64,000 nt of DNA from Hoylesella loescheii (GTDB lineage Bacteria > Bacteroidota > Bacteroidia > Bacteroidales > Bacteroidaceae): assembly GCA_021531755.1 (NCBI GenBank), contig JADYUK010000001.1, forward strand, positions 310,001 through 374,000. The letters are read 5' to 3'. Below the pieces are notes generated by a model. It ran no database searches, was not told the origin of the DNA, and saw only the letters and a program-made list of their open reading frames with translations. A program made the position numbers and the translations under genes. Positions 39,097 through 49,090 of this stretch are shown here, piece after piece. The first letter of the stretch is position 1, and every line of letters starts with the position of its first letter.

Positions 39097-41973
39097 TTAG
39101 AATGTTACGGCAGCACCAAGCTGCAGGCTTCTTGTAAGCGGCTGTGCCACACCATATGAGGCTGCGTCTGCCTTGTCGAGATTGTCTATGGTGAAAAGGT
39201 CTGTACCACGCACGTAGAGCTTAACTCTATTTACGATGCTAAGGTTCTTGAGTAGAGACTCTGGCAGATTATAGTACACTTCTATGTAACGCAGTTTGAG
39301 GTAGCTGCGGTCGAACATGTTGAGGGTACTGTTCACATCGTTGTTCGCGTTTGATGTTGTAGAGAGGCGTGGGAACAATGGATTGTCTGTATTTCCACGC
39401 TCTGCCGACCATGAGTTCTCATATAGATACTGCGAGAGTGTGTTTGTTGCGACAGCAGAGCGGTAAAGGCCATTCGTTGTCATGAAACCGGTCCATTTGC
39501 CGACACCCTGGAACATAGCGTCAAGTCCGATGCCCTTGTATTCAGCTCCAAGATGGAAATTGTAGTAGAGGTCGGGAGCTGTTGTACTATAGCCAATGGC
39601 CTTACGGTCATTGCTATCAATGATATTGTCGCCTGTGATGTCTACATACTTCACATCTCCAGGATAAACTGTTGTAAACGATTGTGTAGGGTAGCCTTTC
39701 TGAGACATCTCAGAAGCGGATATTATGCCATCACCGTCAATGTCATCACTTGTCTGGAAGAATCCATTAGCAACATACCCGAATGCCTGGCCATAGCGTT
39801 TGCCTGTTGAAGATGTATTTGCATATAACTGTGGCGCTTCTGCCTGCTCCTTTACTGTTGTCTTGTTTAGAGAGAGAGAACCACCCACATTTATAGTCAA
39901 GTCTTTGTTGATGGTCTTGGTATAGTCAGCAGACAAGTCTAATCCTTTAGAGTCTATAACACCCACATTCTCATAAGGCGCTGTAAGGCCAAAGACACTT
40001 GAGTAGCTTCCTGCTGTAGAGTACCATATATTATATCGGTGCTGGTAATAATAGTCGAGCGAGATGTTCAGTCCTCCAAAGAGAGTGGCATCAAATCCTA
40101 CATTCAACTTGCTAGCCTGCTCGTGTCCGAGTGATTGTGTCATAGCAGTTGAGAGGTATGTATTGCCCCATTGTGTTCCTGTGTATGTGGCGTCAAATGG
40201 GTAAGTGCTTGCGTTCATCAGGTAGAACTGGTTATAGTATGTCCATACGTCTCCATCAGGTAATACGTCGAGAGCCTTATTTCCCCATGAAGCACGAATC
40301 TTGAGGAAGTCAACCCATGTTATGTCTTTCATGAAAGCCTCGTTTGAGATGTTCCATGCGGCAGATACGTTAGGGGAGAAAGCCCATTTGCTTCCAGGTG
40401 CGAGGCGGCTTGAGCCTGACTCGACAAGGGCAACATCGATGATATAGCGCTTATCGAAACCATAGTGTGCGAATAACGAGACATTGTGGCGATATACAGT
40501 CGTGTTAGTGCCTGTTTTGTCATTATACTCGTAGTCGTACTTCAATTGTCCAAAAACATCATGTTTTCCTGCAAAAGTGCGGTTATAGTTGAGAGCGCCG
40601 TTGAACACGCAACGACGTATCCACGCATCATTACCTGATGCTGTACCCATGTTTGAGTCTGAACCCTCGACAGATGCAAGTGAGGCATTGCCATCACTGA
40701 TAAGGTCTCCATTGTTCGTCACTTGATAATTGCTGTAACGGTATGTCTTGGAATGGTTCTCGTAGATGTTTGACCATGTGTCATAGCCTAACTGTCCCTG
40801 AGCACTAAGTCCCTCTGTTATTGCCGACAGATCCTGCTCGAGAACTATATCAGCATAAAGAGCACGTTGGTGGTTCTTGTAGTATGCTGTCCCTTGGCTT
40901 TGGGCAACAGGGTTGTTTGTGGTGTAGACTGAATTACCTCCCCATACAGCGTCATTCACTTTAATGGGGAAAGCATTTGCGGGTATATTGTAGATCATTG
41001 TCCAAAGGTCTGCCTGGTCGCCAGGCTGTGACTGCTCCGTAAGCAAACCGAAGAGGTGTGTGTGGAGCTTAGTCTTCGGACTGAGGTCAATATCCATATT
41101 TGAGCGAAGGGTACCCCTTGTATACTTGTTCTGGGTTGAGTAGCCGTCGTTCTCAAAATTCTTTATAAAGCCCTTGTTTGTGAGGAGCTGGACATTAGTG
41201 AAATAGCGGAAATTCTTTGTGCCACCTTTGAACTCGAAGTTGAAACGGTCGTTGTTTGACACATTGCGGAATGTCTCGTCAGCCCAATTTACATTTGGAT
41301 AGTATAGGGGGCTTGTCCCGTTTTTATAGGCATTGATGACGGCATCGCTATAAGCTACATTCCCTGTGCTTCCCTGATTGCGGTAAGCCTCGTTTACGGC
41401 CGAGGCATATGTGGCGGCATCGGCCATCTCTGGCTTGTTTGTCAGGAACGAGAAGACATGGTCATATGAGAATGAGAATGATTTTGAGTTATACTGTCCG
41501 TGCTTAGTTGTAACGAGCAGGACACCATTAGCCCCTTTGTAGCCGTAGAGTGCTGTCGCTGCCGCATCCTTGAGTATCTGTACACTCTCGACATCTTCTG
41601 CTACTACATTCTCAATGGCACGTTCAACTCCATCGACTATAATCAAGGGAGTGCTACCGCTTGATGACTGTAAGCCTCGGATATAGAATGTTGGATTCTG
41701 TGCATGGTAAAGGCCTGAACCATCAAGACTGATAAGTCCAGAACCCAGTCCGAGGATGTTGTTTCCGATATTGCGTGCGCCGCGTTTGTTGACATCCTTA
41801 TTGCTGACAATGCTGACAGAAGCTGTTGACTGCTCACGTGTGAACAGGCGGTTAGCTCCGATATCAACTGTCTGGTCCTTATAAGCAACAGAGTCGGCTA
41901 TGTCAGACTGGGCCATTGCTGGCAGGGTGATTCCTGCAAGCAATGTCAGCATATATATATTCTTTGTTTTCAT
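39097..41973 (-). CDS. SusC/RagA-family TonB-dependent transporter, short N-terminus
   Basis: A 958-residue outer-membrane TonB-dependent importer. The start at 41973 (MKTKNIYML) is two codons inside the longest frame and begins the signal peptide (cleavage after AMAQ). The plug carries LIIVDGVERAIENVVAEDVE and ATALYGYKGANGVLLVTT, and the barrel ends with SLQLGAAVTF. Unlike the upstream SusC, it lacks the 80-residue carboxypeptidase-D-like domain that normally precedes the plug: only about 60 residues separate signal peptide and plug. It follows the first SusD by 25 nt and precedes its own SusD by 19 nt, so all four genes are one operon. The substrate is likely an RG-I oligosaccharide, by context. 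Confidence 0.92.
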   Translation of the reverse strand: MKTKNIYMLTLLAGITLPAMAQSDIADSVAYKDQTVDIGANRLFTREQSTASVSIVSNKDVNKRGARNIGNNILGLGSGLISLDGSGLYHAQNPTFYIRGLQSSSGSTPLIIVDGVERAIENVVAEDVESVQILKDAAATALYGYKGANGVLLVTTKHGQYNSKSFSFSYDHVFSFLTNKPEMADAATYASAVNEAYRNQGSTGNVAYSDAVINAYKNGTSPLYYPNVNWADETFRNVSNNDRFNFEFKGGTKNFRYFTNVQLLTNKGFIKNFENDGYSTQNKYTRGTLRSNMDIDLSPKTKLHTHLFGLLTEQSQPGDQADLWTMIYNIPANAFPIKVNDAVWGGNSVYTTNNPVAQSQGTAYYKNHQRALYADIVLEQDLSAITEGLSAQGQLGYDTWSNIYENHSKTYRYSNYQVTNNGDLISDGNASLASVEGSDSNMGTASGNDAWIRRCVFNGALNYNRTFAGKHDVFGQLKYDYEYNDKTGTNTTVYRHNVSLFAHYGFDKRYIIDVALVESGSSRLAPGSKWAFSPNVSAAWNISNEAFMKDITWVDFLKIRASWGNKALDVLPDGDVWTYYNQFYLMNASTYPFDATYTGTQWGNTYLSTAMTQSLGHEQASKLNVGFDATLFGGLNISLDYYYQHRYNIWYSTAGSYSSVFGLTAPYENVGVIDSKGLDLSADYTKTINKDLTINVGGSLSLNKTTVKEQAEAPQLYANTSSTGKRYGQAFGYVANGFFQTSDDIDGDGIISASEMSQKGYPTQSFTTVYPGDVKYVDITGDNIIDSNDRKAIGYSTTAPDLYYNFHLGAEYKGIGLDAMFQGVGKWTGFMTTNGLYRSAVATNTLSQYLYENSWSAERGNTDNPLFPRLSTTSNANNDVNSTLNMFDRSYLKLRYIEVYYNLPESLLKNLSIVNRVKLYVRGTDLFTIDNLDKADAASYGVAQPLTRSLQLGAAVTF

Positions 41974-41998
41974 ATACAAGATTTTTTTTCAGTTATTA

Positions 41999-44290
41999 TT
42001 ACCAACCTGGGTTTTGGACAAGACCGTATTTCTTGTTTATCTCTGCTTGTGGCAGAGGTTCGAACAGCCACTTCCTCACCTCATTGCTGTTAGGGTCCAT
42101 ATTCCAGAGGTAACGGCTGTTGCCAGTTATGGTCTTTATTGAGTTCAGGAAGAACAGAGGCTGTGTTGATGACGCGTCGTTGTCACGGTCAGCACCGACC
42201 CATGCTACGTGTCGGCTTACGAAAACCGTTCCCTTCTGTATCATACGATACTGCTCGATTCCATGGAGCTGCTTTGTCATCCAGTCGGTACGCTTCAGGC
42301 GTATCATGTCAAACCAACGTGCGTTTGTAAGTCCAAGCTCACGCACACGCTCGTCAAGGAGTTCCTCCATGAACTCTGTCGATGTCTCTCCATTTGAAAG
42401 GGTTATAGGTGTTGTCGCTGCAGCCGCTACCGTTGTTGCTGAGTATCCCTTAGCCTTTCTCCATGTGGAGTTAGTCCAGTGGCGTGCTGTGGTAGGCAGA
42501 CCCACACGTGAGCGTACCATGTCAATCATCTTCACAGCTTTGTCATAATCTGGATTAGAGCGCATGACGAGAGCCTCTGCGTATTGCAGGTAGAACTCTG
42601 GGAGCGACAATGCTACCCATTGTGTTGGGAATCGGTATGAGTCTGCGCTCTGGTCACCAAGGTAAACGCCTGTACCGAGATAGTACTTGTTGAAACCGTA
42701 TCCAGAGCCGAACATGGTATTCTGCTGTGTGAGGACACCTGTTCCACCATTGTTGCCGTTATACCACAGCTCCCATGGATAACCTGTCATGGAAGCGGTT
42801 GTCCAGTCGAGGTTCATATTCTGTCCGTTTACGATGCACTCCTCATAGAGTCTCGGGTCACGTGTGAGATTTGTGTTTATCTGTCGTCCGCCTGCTGGCA
42901 CATCGCCACCTACGAACATTGTATGGAGTGACTTGGCGTTACGTGTTATGGCGCCTGTCAGTTTGTTCGTTACGAAGTTTGATACAGTATACTCTTTTGT
43001 CCCGTTAGGATATTCAACGACAGTCACATCTGGTTCTGTCGCCTGGTTCATATAAGTCTTTTTTGCGGCATTCTCCCAGTTGAATGGCTCTCCGTCGTTC
43101 CATGAGAATTTCTCCACATACTCGTGTGTAGGGCAATATGCGTTGCGTGGCACATCCTTTGAGTACCATTGGTGCCAGCCGTATCGTGCTGTCTGCATTG
43201 GGTCATTTCCATAGACGCGCACTTGATGAAGTATCTCGGTAGAGGCGTTGAGGTAATAGCCTTTTCGGTATGCGAGACGATAGAATGGAGCCTTCTTTGC
43301 AGCAGTATTGGCCGATGATGGTATCTCGGCTGTCACGAGTTTGTATTCCCCGTTGCTCTGCAGAGCGTTATAGAGGTCGTCGCATGCCTTTGCGAAATCA
43401 TCCCATCGTTGCTGGTACTTAGAAGGGTCAAGGTACATGATGAAAGGCAACACCTCTTCTGAAGCGCCGTTATAGTATGGTTTCCCGTCTTTGGGGTTAA
43501 GCAAAGGTGAAGCCGCGAACTGCAGAATCTTGCATTTCAGAGCCATGGCACCCGCTTTTGTCCATCTGCCATTCATTGTTGCGGGGTTGGATGTAATCCA
43601 TGGGAATGCGCTCTCGTTGATAGCTTGGTCGAGCTCACCTATCATCCAATCGACACATTTATCTACGGAATCACGTGGCATCTCGTTATTAGCCTCGCTT
43701 GTCTCCAACGCATGATCCATGATAGGTATACCGCCGTAATGCTGGAATGTGTTGAAGAAAGCGTCAACCATAAGGCATCGAGCCTCAGCCTTGAGACGGT
43801 TTTTCTCTTCCTGAGTCATGTCAGACTCTGGAGCCCTGTCAACATTGTTTATGAAAATATGTGATGCGCGTATTGTGTACCACTGGAACTCCTTGTCGTA
43901 TGAATAAAGCGGACCGTCAAGACCGTCAGAGCGGTTCACTGTCGCGGTCATGGCACCAGTATAATACTGTCCGAAGACAGCAGCGCCATTCCAGAACAAG
44001 TGCCAGCAGTCTGTAAGGGCATCCATCTTGCCTGTATATGGGTTGCCAGAGTGTGGCATGTATGCGCCACCATTGGCATAAGGCAGGCCGTAGTACTGCT
44101 TAGAGTATATTCCAACGAGGAACTGGCGCGTGTATTCGGCATTATTGAATACAGTATCTATTGTAGCTGTAGAGCTGGTAGCCTTGTCGAGTGCGGCATC
44201 ACCGACAGCGATATTGTCAGTGCAAGCAGTAAGGGCTGCGCTGGCAATCAAGGTGGCTATAACACTACGTTTTAATATGTTGTGTCTCAT
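41999..44290 (-). CDS. SusD/RagB-family glycan-binding lipoprotein (first pair)
   Basis: A 763-residue lipoprotein, longer than the usual 500-620 residues for SusD proteins. The lipobox LTAC places the modified cysteine at residue 23. The conserved ALVMRSNPDYDKAVKMIDMVRSRVGLP helix and the VRELGLTNARWFDMIRLKR signature (about 670-690) are present, and the end matches the family (FEPLPQAEINKKYGLVQNPGW). The extra length lies in the central ligand-binding region (about 370-560), as in SusD proteins that bind large branched glycans; this interpretation is an inference. It starts 36 nt after the full-length SusC and is presumably its lid. Confidence 0.93.
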   Translation of the reverse strand: MRHNILKRSVIATLIASAALTACTDNIAVGDAALDKATSSTATIDTVFNNAEYTRQFLVGIYSKQYYGLPYANGGAYMPHSGNPYTGKMDALTDCWHLFWNGAAVFGQYYTGAMTATVNRSDGLDGPLYSYDKEFQWYTIRASHIFINNVDRAPESDMTQEEKNRLKAEARCLMVDAFFNTFQHYGGIPIMDHALETSEANNEMPRDSVDKCVDWMIGELDQAINESAFPWITSNPATMNGRWTKAGAMALKCKILQFAASPLLNPKDGKPYYNGASEEVLPFIMYLDPSKYQQRWDDFAKACDDLYNALQSNGEYKLVTAEIPSSANTAAKKAPFYRLAYRKGYYLNASTEILHQVRVYGNDPMQTARYGWHQWYSKDVPRNAYCPTHEYVEKFSWNDGEPFNWENAAKKTYMNQATEPDVTVVEYPNGTKEYTVSNFVTNKLTGAITRNAKSLHTMFVGGDVPAGGRQINTNLTRDPRLYEECIVNGQNMNLDWTTASMTGYPWELWYNGNNGGTGVLTQQNTMFGSGYGFNKYYLGTGVYLGDQSADSYRFPTQWVALSLPEFYLQYAEALVMRSNPDYDKAVKMIDMVRSRVGLPTTARHWTNSTWRKAKGYSATTVAAAATTPITLSNGETSTEFMEELLDERVRELGLTNARWFDMIRLKRTDWMTKQLHGIEQYRMIQKGTVFVSRHVAWVGADRDNDASSTQPLFFLNSIKTITGNSRYLWNMDPNSNEVRKWLFEPLPQAEINKKYGLVQNPGW

Positions 44291-44326
44291 TTTTATACTT
44301 ATTTATTTAATACCTTATTATATATA

Positions 44327-47300
44327 TCAGAAGCCCACGTTAAGACTTATGGTGTATGTGCGTTGTAGTGGGTATGAAGGTGCGTTCGAGGCTCTTGTCT
44401 CAGGGTCACCCCATTTGTATGGAGTGAGTGTGAAGAGGTTATAACCCGAGAGTGTCACCTCACACTTTGTCATACCAATCTTCTTGAATGCAGGGTTGAT
44501 AAAGTCGTATGAAAGAGAGACTGTCTTTAGACGGAGATACTTAGCGTCTTTCTCCCAAAGGTCAGATGCTGCATAGTTCTGCTGTGCATTGTTCCATGTC
44601 GCGCGTGGATAAAGTGCATTTGCGTTTTCGTTTATGCCCTCTGTCCATGTGTTGTCGACATGATATGAGAGGAGTCCACCCTGTGTTGTGTTTGAAGCGC
44701 AGTAGAAAGGCTGGCTGAAAACATCTGTAATATAACGTGTCACATTCCATGCTCCAGTCAGCTGGGCGTTGAATGTGAAGCGCTTCCAGTTGAATCCGAT
44801 GTTGAGACCCGCCATGTATTCAGGGTCGTCAGTGAATCCGTTGTCGCGTGTCTTGTCGTTGTCGTCAATCTGTCCGTCTTTGTCAAGGTCCACATATACG
44901 CAGTCGCCTGGCTGGATGTTTGTTATCAGCTGTGTTGGGAATGGAGTGCCGAATACCTGCTCATATTCTGCTTTTGTCTGCTCACCCTCATAGAATTTCC
45001 AGAACTTATACATTGAGCGTGAACCTATGCGGTGTCCACGCATGAACATAAACTCATTCTTCTGTGGAGTTTCCTTCATTTCGATAATTTCGTTCTGGTT
45101 ATATGACAGGTTCAGTTTTGTCCAGAAGCGGAAATCTTTGGTGAGTTTGTCATTATATGCGAGCGAGAGCTCCCATCCCCATGACTTGGTCTCTCCTGCA
45201 TTAGTGTATGGCATGGTGAAACCGAGTGAGGATGGTACTGTTCCGTCGCGCAGAAGGATATCTGTACGGTTCTCACGATAGTAATCGAATGTTGTGCGTA
45301 TGCGGTCTTTGAAGAAATACATGTCGAAACCGTAGTCCTGTTTGAATGCCTTCTCCCATCCAATCTCCGGGTTGTTCTTGACAGACTCATATGCACCGGC
45401 AATACCTGATATACCAGCAGAGGTACCTGAGTTTGCGTTACCGAAGAGGTATCCGTATGTGTCCGTGAGTGGCTGTGTGAGACAGTTGGTCATGAGTCCC
45501 CATGAGCCTGTGACATAAGGGTCGGCGAGATACATGAATCGTATCATCTCTGTTGTCTTGTCATTACCAACGAGACCCCAAGAGGCACGCAGCTTGAAGA
45601 AGCTGATAACCTTTGATACAGGTTTCCAGAATTTCTCCTCACTGGCAATCCATCCTATAGAACCAGCAGGGAATGTACCGAACCGGCGGCCTGGGGCGAA
45701 GTTCTCCGAGCCGTTGTATCCTACATTGAACTCTGCAAGATACTTGTTGGCATAGTCGTATGTAACACGACCTACCAGTCCCACGTATGAACGTGGAACA
45801 TCGGGATATGAGTCATTTGAGTAGTAATACTGCTTTGACTGGTTGTAAAGCATAAGAGCGTTGACAGTGTGCTTTCCGAAGACGCGTGAGTAGCTGAGGC
45901 TGCCCTCAAGATACCAGTCGCGTGCTTTTCCCTGCGAGGCTTTGTATGATGGGTCAGTGTCGTTGCCGTTCTGGCGATATACAATATATGGTGTGCCGTC
46001 AGGGTTCAGTATGACGTTTCCTGCTTCATCATACTGCACAAGAGGGTTGAATGTCGCTATGCCACAGTTGCCCTGCTTGTTGACAGTGAATGCAGAGTTA
46101 TATGACCCCTTTACCTTCATGCTCAGACCCTTTGTTATGAAGTCGAGTTTCTGGTCAAGCACGAGGTCCATCTGCAGCTTGTTTATATTTGTCTGCATGA
46201 AGCCGTTTCCGTAGTATGTCATACCTGAGTCACCGAGGAATGGCAGGTTCAGTCCGTCTGTATAGTCTGTTGTGCAGTAGACCATCTTGCCGTCTATGAT
46301 GCCTGGGCTTGAGAATGGTGTGGCATAGTATATCTTCTTTATCATACCCGACGAACCCTGTCCTGTATAAGGTTTGTCGGCGTTGTTCACGTTTCCTGCA
46401 ACATTGAACGACAGCGTTGTTGTCTTTGTTGCCTTGAGGTCAAGGTTGCCACGGTAGTTGAAACGCTTGTACTGGTATCCGTAGTTGTATCCGCGGTCGA
46501 ACTCCTTGAACAGACCTCCCTGTGAATAATAGCCGGCCGATATGAAGTATTTCACGCGGTCTGTGCCGCCTGATATATTCAGGTTGTGCTGTTGCTGCAG
46601 TGTGACATCCTTCATTATGTAGTCTGCCCAGCTTGTGTTAGGGAATCGTATTGGGTCAGACCCATCCTTGAACTTTTCCAGTATGCCCTGCGAGAAACTG
46701 GGCTGGAATGGTTCTGCAGTCATGTATTGCTCTATGCTTGATACCTTGCCGTTTGCGACAGCCGTCCTTGCGTTCTGCATATAGTCGTTGTACGACATCT
46801 GGTTGTAGAAGCTCGCATATTCATAGGATGAAGCCTGCTCGACCATCTTTGTCGGCGAGAGGGCTGTCCACGAGGTTGAGATGCTTATCTTTGCCTTTCC
46901 TTCTGAACCACGCTTTGTTGTGATGAGCACGACGCCGTTAGCACCGCGCACACCGAATACAGCGGTGGCTGATGCATCCTTCAGGACAGTAACGCTCTCA
47001 ATCTCATTAGGGTCTATGTCGGCCATCGAACGCTCTACGCCATCAACCTGTATGAGAGGTGTCGAGTCGCCCCATGTTGCCTTACCACGCACGAAAATCT
47101 CAGCAGCATCGCTACCCGGCTCACCTGAATACTGGACTGTTGTGACACCTGACAGCTGGCCACCGAGCACGTTGTTCACTGAACCGACTGATGTCCTGAT
47201 AAGGTCCTCACTCTTGACGCTCGATACAGCGCCCGTCATGGTCACCTTCTTTTGTACACCATAGGCTACGACCTCCACGGCGGCAAGCTGTACTCCGTCG

Positions 47301-47644
47301 GCAGCCTTGAGCTTGACGGTCATTCCCTCTTTCGCCGCTACGGTTATGTCGTCATAACCGATATAAGAAATCTTAAGTTTCTGTCCTGGCTTGACGTTGA
47401 CGCTGAAATTACCTTCAAAGTCGGTAACTGTTCCTTGTACACTACCGCCACCGACGATGATGACAGTAGCACCTATGACTGGCTCGTTGTTCTCATCCAC
47501 AACGGTACCCTTTATAGCCTTTGTCTGCTGTACGTTTAGCACATCGGCCTTGACAGTCTGGACTCCAGTGAGTGGAGAGAGAGTCATAGCCATGCAAGCT
47601 ACAGAGAACTGCAGGATAGGATTCAGTTTAGTATGTTTACTCAT
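44327..47644 (-). CDS. SusC/RagA-family TonB-dependent transporter (first pair)
   Basis: A 1105-residue outer-membrane importer, energised through TonB, for oligosaccharides handed over by SusD. The start at 47644 (MSKHTKLNPILQ) is preferred over an ATG ten codons upstream. After the signal sequence, a carboxypeptidase-D-like domain (KGTVVDENNEPVIGATVIIVGG, about 44-125) precedes the plug (LIQVDGVERSMADIDPNEIESV, ASATAVFGVRGANGVVLIT). The barrel ends in YTISLNVGF with the terminal phenylalanine. It is the first gene of the minus-strand RG-I operon (SusC, SusD, SusC, SusD, 722-aa protein), with a -7 box about 140 nt upstream. No anti-sigma or hybrid two-component regulator lies beside it. Confidence 0.95.
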   Translation of the reverse strand: MSKHTKLNPILQFSVACMAMTLSPLTGVQTVKADVLNVQQTKAIKGTVVDENNEPVIGATVIIVGGGSVQGTVTDFEGNFSVNVKPGQKLKISYIGYDDITVAAKEGMTVKLKAADGVQLAAVEVVAYGVQKKVTMTGAVSSVKSEDLIRTSVGSVNNVLGGQLSGVTTVQYSGEPGSDAAEIFVRGKATWGDSTPLIQVDGVERSMADIDPNEIESVTVLKDASATAVFGVRGANGVVLITTKRGSEGKAKISISTSWTALSPTKMVEQASSYEYASFYNQMSYNDYMQNARTAVANGKVSSIEQYMTAEPFQPSFSQGILEKFKDGSDPIRFPNTSWADYIMKDVTLQQQHNLNISGGTDRVKYFISAGYYSQGGLFKEFDRGYNYGYQYKRFNYRGNLDLKATKTTTLSFNVAGNVNNADKPYTGQGSSGMIKKIYYATPFSSPGIIDGKMVYCTTDYTDGLNLPFLGDSGMTYYGNGFMQTNINKLQMDLVLDQKLDFITKGLSMKVKGSYNSAFTVNKQGNCGIATFNPLVQYDEAGNVILNPDGTPYIVYRQNGNDTDPSYKASQGKARDWYLEGSLSYSRVFGKHTVNALMLYNQSKQYYYSNDSYPDVPRSYVGLVGRVTYDYANKYLAEFNVGYNGSENFAPGRRFGTFPAGSIGWIASEEKFWKPVSKVISFFKLRASWGLVGNDKTTEMIRFMYLADPYVTGSWGLMTNCLTQPLTDTYGYLFGNANSGTSAGISGIAGAYESVKNNPEIGWEKAFKQDYGFDMYFFKDRIRTTFDYYRENRTDILLRDGTVPSSLGFTMPYTNAGETKSWGWELSLAYNDKLTKDFRFWTKLNLSYNQNEIIEMKETPQKNEFMFMRGHRIGSRSMYKFWKFYEGEQTKAEYEQVFGTPFPTQLITNIQPGDCVYVDLDKDGQIDDNDKTRDNGFTDDPEYMAGLNIGFNWKRFTFNAQLTGAWNVTRYITDVFSQPFYCASNTTQGGLLSYHVDNTWTEGINENANALYPRATWNNAQQNYAASDLWEKDAKYLRLKTVSLSYDFINPAFKKIGMTKCEVTLSGYNLFTLTPYKWGDPETRASNAPSYPLQRTYTISLNVGF

Positions 47645-47783
47645 ATATTTAATTGTTAGGTTTTTAATAATCATGTCCCTGTTTTTCTATGCCATCATTA
47701 TGCCTTCTATATCATTATATCCTATGTGGGGGTGATCCAACCATGTTTACTTCTCTCCCCCCATTTTATTAATTGATACTATA

Positions 47784-47791
47784 CAAATATA
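47784..47791 (-). promoter_or_regulatory. -7 box upstream of the SusC/SusD operon
   Basis: On the minus strand, TATATTTG fits TAnnTTTG about 140 nt before the SusC start codon. No TTTG at the usual -33 spacing was found, which would suit a promoter that needs an activator. Confidence 0.45.
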
Positions 47792-47867
47792 TCTCTCAAA
47801 GAAAAAACAGGTTTGAGATTATCTGTGACAATATAATAACGTGATGAGGTTAACAGTAAAAGATGGT

Positions 47868-48109
47868 TTACGTCTTCGCTTTTTCGCCATGGCATTGTCT
47901 GAGCAAGCTCAGCCTCTGCTCGTCTGGCTTTTCTGAAACGCTGGTTTCGTCTTCATCTTGATTTTGTCTTCTTCCGTCACGACTCGGGATAGTCTGAATA
48001 AATACAGTCTCTCCACTCGCTGTTCCGTCAGTTATCTATGCTGATTTTCGTCAGAACTTGGCATAACAGTAAGCAGGCTTGATGTTATGCTCTCGTTTGA
48101 ACGAAAATT
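47868..48109 (+). repeat. Three different hairpin repeats between the divergent RG-I arms
   Basis: An A-type unit (about 47868-47942, core CTGAGC-AA-GCTCAG), a B-type unit (about 47958-48034, core CTGAAT-AA-ATACAG) and a C-type unit (about 48043-48109, core AAGC-AG-GCTT, ends ATTTTCG and CGAAAAT) follow one another. Together they show that the three types are related and tend to cluster. Confidence 0.75.
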
Positions 48110-48752
48110 GACTTTGTTTTCGAACCGTCATAAAACGGGAATAGTCAGTTGGTACAAGCAAAAATACATTCTCTCGGCTTAATGTGGGCAAACATTTTTA
48201 GCCAAAATACATAACAGTGTATGAATCTTGTAGATTAAGATTAACTTTTATTTCATGTGCAAAGTTACTATTTTTTCCGAATAAATAGCAAAAAATATTA
48301 AACAAATATGATTTATTACGTCAATAAATTAAATTTTCTTCTATTTTGTGTGCTTATGTGACTTATATATGAATAATCATGTAGGGTGAATTCTCATTTT
48401 CTTTGATGTTATATTTACAAATAGATGACAATCGTCACATTGTGCTTGATGCTTGAATTGACACATTGTATTCCGTGATAATATTACTTCTCAGCATTAG
48501 AAGACAATTCACTCCGTGACGTGATGACATATTCGTGGATTCGATTATGAAATCAAGACCGTATGGCTGTTGCAAATAATCTCTGACTTGTCCAGGAATA
48601 CGTTTCGTGGGGAAATGATATCCTTATGTAGTTTGAAATCTTGGCGATAACAGTTCTTGACACCGTATCGCTCAGCTATTCTCGTTCTGACAGATGGAGA
48701 TAAATATTCTTGGTCATAATCTAGCTTATTCTCATCCAGTGCCTATAGGTTT
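48110..48752. other. AT-rich intergenic region between divergent RG-I operons
   Basis: No intact gene. On the minus strand, an open frame of about 64 codons without a start (about 48547-48740) reads like protein (YLSPSVRTRIAERYGVKNCY) and may be a decayed gene remnant. Long A/T runs surround it. Confidence 0.35.
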
Positions 48753-48809
48753 CTCATTCAGCGCAAATGAGCAGCTCATTCAGTGCAAATGAGCAGCTCA
48801 TTTGGTGCC
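48753..48809 (+). repeat. 22-nt tandem palindromic repeat
   Basis: Copies at 48753-48774 and 48775-48796 (CTCATTCAGYGCAAATGAGC plus AG) and a partial copy at 48797-48809. Each junction forms AATGAGC-A-GCTCATT, a palindrome with one central base, and each unit can also fold CTCATT/AATGAG. Confidence 0.75.
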
Positions 48810-48986
48810 TTTCTGGTTAATGTGGCTAAAGAGTTGAAACATAACCTGTTGCGTTGTGTGCGCTTTTACGTTTGTCCCCCTCCGATTCATGAACTTCTGC
48901 TGAGCAATACCGAGATATTCCAAAAAATATAAGCTTTTTTCACAGAATAATAATTTGATTGATGCCTAACTATGATAAATAATGTG

Positions 48987-48994
48987 TATATTTG
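48987..48994 (+). promoter_or_regulatory. -7 box upstream of the GH35-GH2 gene
   Basis: TATATTTG matches TAnnTTTG about 97 nt before the start codon. The nearest upstream TTTG (48954-48957) is 29 nt away, too far for a canonical -33 box. Confidence 0.45.
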
Positions 48995-49090
48995 CATCCG
49001 TATTATTGTCACCAGAACCGAGTCTTTACAGATTAAGAGTAATTTGCCTGATAATGCCCCCTCTACATCACGCCTTAAAAAAATCATTCT

